A DNA stretch of 64,000 nt from the NCBI GenBank assembly GCA_964455935.1, contig CAYVZU010000005.1, positions 1 to 64,000 on the forward strand, in the 5' to 3' direction. Both the position numbers and the translations under genes were made by a program. Below are positions 60,033 through 64,000 of the stretch, one piece after another. This stretch comes from CAYVZU01 sp964455935 (GTDB taxonomy: Bacteria > Fibrobacterota > CAYVZU01). Position 1 is the first letter of the stretch; every line of letters begins with the position of its first letter. The notes under the pieces were generated by a model, which was not told where the DNA came from, searched no databases, and saw only the letters and a list, made by a program, of their open reading frames with translations.

Positions 60033-60794
60033 CTACTCCACGCGAAACCGGGTTGCCCCTACGGACTGAGCCGGTTCGCCTCCCCGGCCGCCCCCCCCCC
60101 AAATAACCCGGATCCACCAATAGTAGAGGCCTGGGCGCAGAATGGGAACCGAAGTGCCCGGCGTGGTTGGGGTCGCCACAAAAGAGGCTGTATCATACGT
60201 ATTCATCATGATAATGCACGATGGATTACAGATCTGAGCGCTCCAGAGGACGGTATCAGCGTTGGCAATTCCCATGAACTGGTTAAACCCGCTGTGTAGA
60301 TAGTCAATGGTCCATCGGAAGCTTTCCGCTGCGGCCGATACTGTTACATCGTTGAATGGGGAGATCAGCCTCGGAGCCCGGCAGGACCGCAGGCTGTCAA
60401 TATTGGATGTGTCACTCCGGCCGGCCGGAATGGCCGAGTCATAAGCAAGAATCCGGTACTCGTAGGTGACGATCGTATCTTCAAAGCGAACCTCACCGTC
60501 AAAAACGCGGCGCAGATGCGGAGGGATTTCCCTGAAAAGTCGCTGAAACCGGCGAATGGAATCCCCGCTGGTCCTGCGAAACAGTTCGAAACCGCGCAAG
60601 TCCTGGCCGTCGTCCCCGGGATCCGGATGAAAGTAGATCCAGAACCCGGGTTCTCCCACCGAATTGATTCCTGCGACAACGGAATCGATGACGGGCCGCA
60701 AAGGCGGCCCATTCGTCTCCGTGTCGGGACAGAGAAACCCAAACAGCAGGGGAACAAGCGCGCAGGCCGCTATCAACAGGCGGCGCATGGTCAT
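60033..60794 (-). CDS. Secreted protein with fibronectin-like region, partner of the C25 peptidase
   Basis: A 253-residue protein starting MTMRRLLIAACALVPLLFGF, a signal peptide with cysteine at 22 (FGFLCPDTE) but a weak lipobox. The mature part holds a strand-rich domain with FELFRRTSGDSIRRFQRLFR and VTYEYRILAYDSAIPAGRSD, which reads like a fibronectin type III fold used for docking, and a second beta domain ending YYWWIRVIWGGGGRGGE. It ends 9 bases before the C25 gene and starts inside the last 4 bases of ruvX. Function unknown, perhaps an adaptor or a substrate of the peptidase. Confidence 0.6.
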   Translation of the reverse strand: MTMRRLLIAACALVPLLFGFLCPDTETNGPPLRPVIDSVVAGINSVGEPGFWIYFHPDPGDDGQDLRGFELFRRTSGDSIRRFQRLFREIPPHLRRVFDGEVRFEDTIVTYEYRILAYDSAIPAGRSDTSNIDSLRSCRAPRLISPFNDVTVSAAAESFRWTIDYLHSGFNQFMGIANADTVLWSAQICNPSCIIMMNTYDTASFVATPTTPGTSVPILRPGLYYWWIRVIWGGGGRGGEPAQSVGATRFRVE

Positions 60795-61204
60795 GGATGC
60801 CTCGAATCAAGGTAGGATTGAAGAATGAGACAGGCGGCGATTCGGTCCACGTGGGGCCGGTGCTTTTTGCGTTTGAGGCCTCGTTGAGCCAGTGATTTGT
60901 GGGCCGAATCGGAACTGTACGCTTCGTCGGTCAACTCGACCTCCATGTCCAGTCGCGCCCGCAGGGCCGCGGCAAACGCTTCAATTTCGGGCGCCAGTTC
61001 ACCGGCTTCCCCGCCGTGGCGTTGCGGGTGGCCTACCACAATGCGTTCCACGCCCAACTCGAGGGAAAGGGCGCGGATGCGGCTTACCGGATCGGGGGTT
61101 CTTTCTCGATCCAGGGTCTCGATTCCCCGGGCCAATGTTTGGGTCTCATCGCTGACGGCGATGCCAATCCGCCTCCGCCCGTAATCAATGCCCAGGATGC
61201 GCAA
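60791..61204 (-). CDS. ruvX: Holliday junction resolvase-like nuclease (YqgF)
   Basis: A 137-residue RNase-H-fold protein of the YqgF/RuvX family, involved in RNA processing and possibly in resolving junctions. The first acidic site is D6 in ILGIDYGRRRIGIAVSD. ERIVVGHPQRHGGEAG and the late acidic pair with VDRIAACLILQSYLDSR complete the fold. It overlaps the secreted-protein gene by 4 bases and is 3 bases from the SH3 gene. Confidence 0.93.
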   Translation of the reverse strand: MRILGIDYGRRRIGIAVSDETQTLARGIETLDRERTPDPVSRIRALSLELGVERIVVGHPQRHGGEAGELAPEIEAFAAALRARLDMEVELTDEAYSSDSAHKSLAQRGLKRKKHRPHVDRIAACLILQSYLDSRHP

Positions 61205-61207
61205 AGG

Positions 61208-61588
61208 CTAAACCTCTGCCTGCCGCCTTTGCCGGCCGCGCAAGCCGAAAAACGCGGAAACCGCGACGACAACAATGGCCAGAAATGCCAGAATCCCGCG
61301 CACGCTTGACGAGGCGCGTACGTTTTCAACCTTGGCATCCCGCGCCGGAATAAACCCGACCCGGCCATCCTCAAGCCGGACGCGGAACCACTTCTGGCCC
61401 GCGTGATCGAGTTCGAACCGCTCGTTTTTCGAGGCCATGCGAATAATCGACGAGTCCGGGTCCAGGGCACTGTAGATTTTCGTAAACGGACTTGTAATGA
61501 CCGCCTGCTCCGCGCTCAGCGCCGGAACCGGCGCCGCCGCCAACATAACCAGTATGGACATTAGGCCTGCCAAGCAGAATGACTTCAT
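61208..61588 (-). CDS. Secreted SH3-domain protein with C-terminal membrane anchor
   Basis: A 126-residue protein starting MKSFCLAGLMSILVMLAAAP, a signal peptide followed by a bacterial SH3 domain (TKIYSALDPDSSIIRMASKN, KWFRVRLEDGRVGFIPARDA) and a C-terminal helix (ILAFLAIVVVAVSAFFGLRG) with a basic tail. Such proteins bind wall peptides or help assemble envelope complexes. The start ATG at 61588 overlaps the nadA stop by 4 bases (ATGA); the frame runs further up only inside nadA. Confidence 0.75.
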   Translation of the reverse strand: MKSFCLAGLMSILVMLAAAPVPALSAEQAVITSPFTKIYSALDPDSSIIRMASKNERFELDHAGQKWFRVRLEDGRVGFIPARDAKVENVRASSSVRGILAFLAIVVVAVSAFFGLRGRQRRQAEV

Positions 61589-62526
61589 AGACTCACCATC
61601 CTTTCCAGGGCTTGAACTGCTTTTTCCCGAACCCGTTCGGGCACCGTGATTTCCCATTCCTCATGATCAAGGGCCCAGGCCAGTTTGGCCAGGTCCGTCA
61701 ATTTCATATTCGAACAGACCGCCTGCGAGTCCAGCGGGTGAAACGTTTTTTCGGGATACCGGTCACGCAGTTGCTCGATGAGACCAAGCTCTGTACCGAT
61801 GATGAACTCACGCGCCTTTGATTCACCGCAAAACCGAATCATTCCCGCAGTGGATTCCACCGCGTCCGCGGCCTCAAACACCTCCGGCGGGCACTCCGGA
61901 TGCACCACAAGCAGAGCGTTGGGATGGGCCTGCCGGGCGGTCACGACGTTTGCACGGCGCATGCGGTCATGCACGATGCAGTAGCCGTCCCACGGGATTA
62001 TGTCGGCGCCGGTCATTTTTTGCACGTAGCGGGCCAGGTTGCGGTCCGGTACAAACAGAATCCTGCGGTTCCCCAACGAACGAATCACCACCACGGCGTT
62101 TGACGATGTACAGCAGATCTCGCTCTCGGCTTTCACTTCGGCCGACGAATTGACATAGCAGACCACGGCGGCATCCGGGTGCCGGGCCCGGAATTCGCGC
62201 AGCTTCTCGGCTGTAATCATGTTGGCCATGGGGCAGCCGGCATTGCGGTCCGGCAGGATGACCTTCTTCTGCGGATTGAGGATCTTTGCGCTCTCAGCCA
62301 TGAAATGAACGCCGCAGAAAACAATCAGCGGGTTTCGCGTCCTGGCAGCTTCCCTGGCAAGCTGAAGCGAGTCGCCAACCCGGTCGCCCAATTTCTGGAT
62401 TTCCAGCCGCTGGTAATTGTGCACGAGAAGCAGCGCGTCTTTTTCCTGGCGAGCCTTGCGGATTCGCGCAGCCAGATCATCGCGTGAGAGCTGGTAATAC
62501 TCGCTTAATGTTTCCATGCCTGGCAT
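61585..62526 (-). CDS. nadA: Quinolinate synthase A
   Basis: Condenses iminoaspartate and dihydroxyacetone phosphate to quinolinate for NAD. The 4Fe-4S ligands fit C98 (AGCPMANM), C183 (GYCIVH) and C271 (AVCSNMK), by alignment with the Pyrococcus enzyme from memory. LVHNYQRLEIQKLGDRVGDS and FMAESAKIL are further motifs. I start at the ATG at 62526 because GGAG lies 5-6 bases upstream; an ATG at 62517 (METLSEYYQLSRDD) or a GTG at 62532 are alternatives. It overlaps the end of lpxK. No nadB or nadC is in the window. Confidence 0.93.
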   Translation of the reverse strand: MPGMETLSEYYQLSRDDLAARIRKARQEKDALLLVHNYQRLEIQKLGDRVGDSLQLAREAARTRNPLIVFCGVHFMAESAKILNPQKKVILPDRNAGCPMANMITAEKLREFRARHPDAAVVCYVNSSAEVKAESEICCTSSNAVVVIRSLGNRRILFVPDRNLARYVQKMTGADIIPWDGYCIVHDRMRRANVVTARQAHPNALLVVHPECPPEVFEAADAVESTAGMIRFCGESKAREFIIGTELGLIEQLRDRYPEKTFHPLDSQAVCSNMKLTDLAKLAWALDHEEWEITVPERVREKAVQALERMVSL

Positions 62527-63530
62527 AACCACTCCGCGAATTCGTCTCTCTGGAAAATAACCATTTCAACGTCCAGGACGTAAACCGGCATTCCGGTCAT
62601 CGGCAATCCGTCCAGCCGGGCCGCGTCCTTTTCCGTGGTCAGGGCGATTTGGGCGCCCTCCCTCTCGAAATCGCGAACAAGCGCCCCCAGTTGCCCCGTG
62701 GAAAAAACATGATGATCGCGAAACCAGCGCCGCGCCGCAAGCCGACAGCCTTCCCGCAGCAGTAGGCGTTCAAAACGCGCGGGATGGGCGATCGCGGCGA
62801 ATGCGGCAAGTCTGCGGTCGGCCAGAAAGGAAACAGGCTGGAGTTTGTCGGTCCCCAATTGGCGCACGCCGGACGTTCGAAGCTCCGACGTAAAAACAGG
62901 ACGGCCCGGGAAGTGCCGCTTGAGCTGTTCGACGGCCTCCAGCCGGGAGTTGGAATCCTCTCCTTTGACCAGAAAACCCGAAGCGCGGCCAAGCGACGAC
63001 AGCGGCTCGCGCAGAAGCCCGGCCGGTAGAAGCCGATCTTTCCAGGGAGGCCTATCCGCATCGATGACCACCAGATCCAGCGTCCGTCCAAGGCTTCGGT
63101 GCTGAAAACCATCATCGAGGACCAGACAGTCGGCTGCCGTACACGAAAGGACTTGGCTGGCCGTAGCCACCCGGTCGGCGCCAATGCCCATGGGGCAGCG
63201 CAGCCTGCGGAAAAGCATGGCCGGTTCGTCTCCAATTTCGGTCCAGGAAACCGCCCTTTCGCGGCCGGTAAGAATTACGTCTTTGCGGGATTTGCGGCCA
63301 TAGCCCCGGCTGAGAATACCGGGGCGGTGATTGCGAAGCCGCAGCAGCGAACAAATCTGGGCCACGGCAGGGGTTTTTCCCGTTCCGCCCAGGCTGAGGT
63401 TGCCCACGGAAATTACGGGGACCGGCAACGCATGGGGACGTAGCCAGGCGCGGTCCCAAAAGGCGTTGCGCGCGCCAATAGCCGCTCCGTAGCAGCGGGA
63501 AAGAATGGAAAGCGGTGCTTGCAGGCTCAT
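62505..63530 (-). CDS. lpxK: Tetraacyldisaccharide 4'-kinase
   Basis: Phosphorylates the lipid A precursor at the inner membrane. The start is the ATG at 63530 (MSLQAPLSILSRCYGAAIGA); the frame runs about 100 codons upstream with unlikely composition. The P-loop is GGTGKT at 48-53 (VPVISVGNLSLGGTGKTPAV); ILSRGYGRK and the acidic VLDDGFQHRSLGRTLDLVVI follow, as in LpxK. At 341 residues it is normal. It precedes nadA with a short overlap. It supports a lipid A-containing outer membrane. Confidence 0.94.
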   Translation of the reverse strand: MSLQAPLSILSRCYGAAIGARNAFWDRAWLRPHALPVPVISVGNLSLGGTGKTPAVAQICSLLRLRNHRPGILSRGYGRKSRKDVILTGRERAVSWTEIGDEPAMLFRRLRCPMGIGADRVATASQVLSCTAADCLVLDDGFQHRSLGRTLDLVVIDADRPPWKDRLLPAGLLREPLSSLGRASGFLVKGEDSNSRLEAVEQLKRHFPGRPVFTSELRTSGVRQLGTDKLQPVSFLADRRLAAFAAIAHPARFERLLLREGCRLAARRWFRDHHVFSTGQLGALVRDFEREGAQIALTTEKDAARLDGLPMTGMPVYVLDVEMVIFQRDEFAEWLCQAWKH

Positions 63531-63610
63531 CCTTACTTGGGAATTAAATGTATTCCAAAAAGGAAATCCAGACCGATGCGCATTGTCCGCTTCGGGCTTC
63601 ACGGCATTTG

Positions 63611-63617
63611 TTATATT
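63611..63617 (+). promoter_or_regulatory. Candidate -10 element of metX, very close to the ATG
   Basis: TTATATT (63611-63617) contains TTATAT and TATATT and ends 6 bases before the ATG at 63624. A -35 match is not clear: TTGTCC at 63583 is 22 bases away. If real, the mRNA would be leaderless; AAGG is too near the ATG to act as a Shine-Dalgarno sequence. Confidence 0.3.
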
Positions 63618-63623
63618 TAAGGC

Positions 63624-63992
63624 ATGCCCGACTACAGGGACAGCGTCGGTCTCGTCGAAACCAAATTCTTCACCTTTGCCGAGCCCCCCCATCAACTCGC
63701 CCTCGAATCCGGAGGACGGCTTGGCCCCATTACCCTGGCGTATGAAACCTACGGCCAACCGGATGCCCATCGCAAAAACACCATCCTGATCGTGCATGCC
63801 CTTTCCGGCGATGCCCATTGCGCCGGCTACCACACCGGAGCGCCGGACGAGAAGCCCGGCTGGTGGGAAACCATGATCGGTCCCGGCAAGGCATTTGACA
63901 CGAACAAATACTACATCGTCTGCTCCAATGTAATTGGCGGGTGCCAGGGATCGACCGGGCCGGCCTCGACCAATCCCGAGACCGGCAGGCCT
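63624..63992 (+). CDS. metX: Homoserine O-acetyltransferase, N-terminal part (cut by gap)
   Basis: The last gene, open from the ATG at 63624 to the N run at 63993, exactly 123 codons. It starts MPDYRDSVGLVETKFFTFAE; then come ITLAYETYGQPDAHRKNTIL, VHALSGDAHCAGYH and YYIVCSNVIGGCQGSTGP, the latter the stretch before the catalytic serine in MetX and related alpha/beta-hydrolase acyltransferases. The catalytic triad would lie beyond the gap. It makes O-acetyl- or O-succinyl-homoserine for methionine. It diverges from lpxK. Confidence 0.9.
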
Positions 63993-64000
63993 NNNNNNNN
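63993..64000. other. Assembly gap at the window edge (N)
   Basis: Eight Ns at the right end, within metX. The gap may continue beyond the window. Confidence 0.98.

Noticed and set aside
62533..63833. Upstream extension of lpxK (about 100 codons) and the antisense part of metX
   Set aside because: The extension runs antisense through metX and its residues have no lpxK likeness; the start at 63530 fits the family.

Overview
The window looks like a piece of a metagenome-assembled genome from an uncultivated diderm bacterium. Lipid A and LPS precursor genes (lpxK, gmhA, kdsD) and polysaccharide-export genes imply an outer membrane. A gingipain-type C25 peptidase with a type-IX-secretion-like C-terminal domain and a bacterial geranylgeranylglyceryl phosphate synthase point towards the FCB group or an allied candidate phylum. 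The V/A-type ATPase operon has the gene order I recall for Chlamydia and spirochaetes. No rRNA or tRNA gene is visible, so taxonomy stays open. Two N runs (38602-38611 and 63993-64000) are assembly gaps.

Layout. 1-1293: start of a chain-length-determinant-like gene and an SLBB outer-membrane export protein, then a solitary HicB-like antitoxin. 1667-9292: V-type ATPase operon E-DUF2764-A-B-D-I-K on the minus strand, with hairpin repeats in its spacers. 9293-9892: AT-rich divergent spacer. 9893-11794: ferredoxin-ASKHA corrinoid activator. 12015-25559: eight-gene minus-strand operon with two ABC ATPases, an FtsX permease, a giant pseudo-M28/FtsX fusion, two OPT-like multi-pass membrane proteins, a PqqD-like protein and an unknown protein. 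This is the best candidate for an undescribed system. 25940-28864: ligA and a tandem-STAS protein. 29050-31240: HAMP membrane protein, beta-propeller protein and gmhA. 31430-32963: pyruvoyl arginine decarboxylase and agmatinase, a two-step route to putrescine. 33216-36587: GH1 glycosidase, kdsD and a primary-type sigma factor with a near-consensus promoter that predicts a leaderless mRNA. 36719-41035: minimal alaS, GGGP synthase, nucleotidyltransferase, HAD phosphatase and a STAS protein. 41136-47001: STAS-TM-PEGA fusion, double STAS protein, NtrC-type regulator and folC. 47100-55203: type I restriction-modification locus (hsdM, two unknown genes, hsdS, hsdR split by a frameshift), visibly less GC-rich than its flanks. 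55257-64000: C25 peptidase and partner, ruvX, SH3 protein, nadA, lpxK and the beginning of metX.

The STAS-domain proteins (four genes, six domains) lie close together without any RsbW-type kinase in view. Several genes (rpoD-like, ligA, the 93-residue STAS gene, metX) have a -10-like element just upstream of the start codon and no Shine-Dalgarno sequence, while others (alaS, atpE, the arginine decarboxylase) have a clear one. Both kinds of translation initiation therefore seem to be used.
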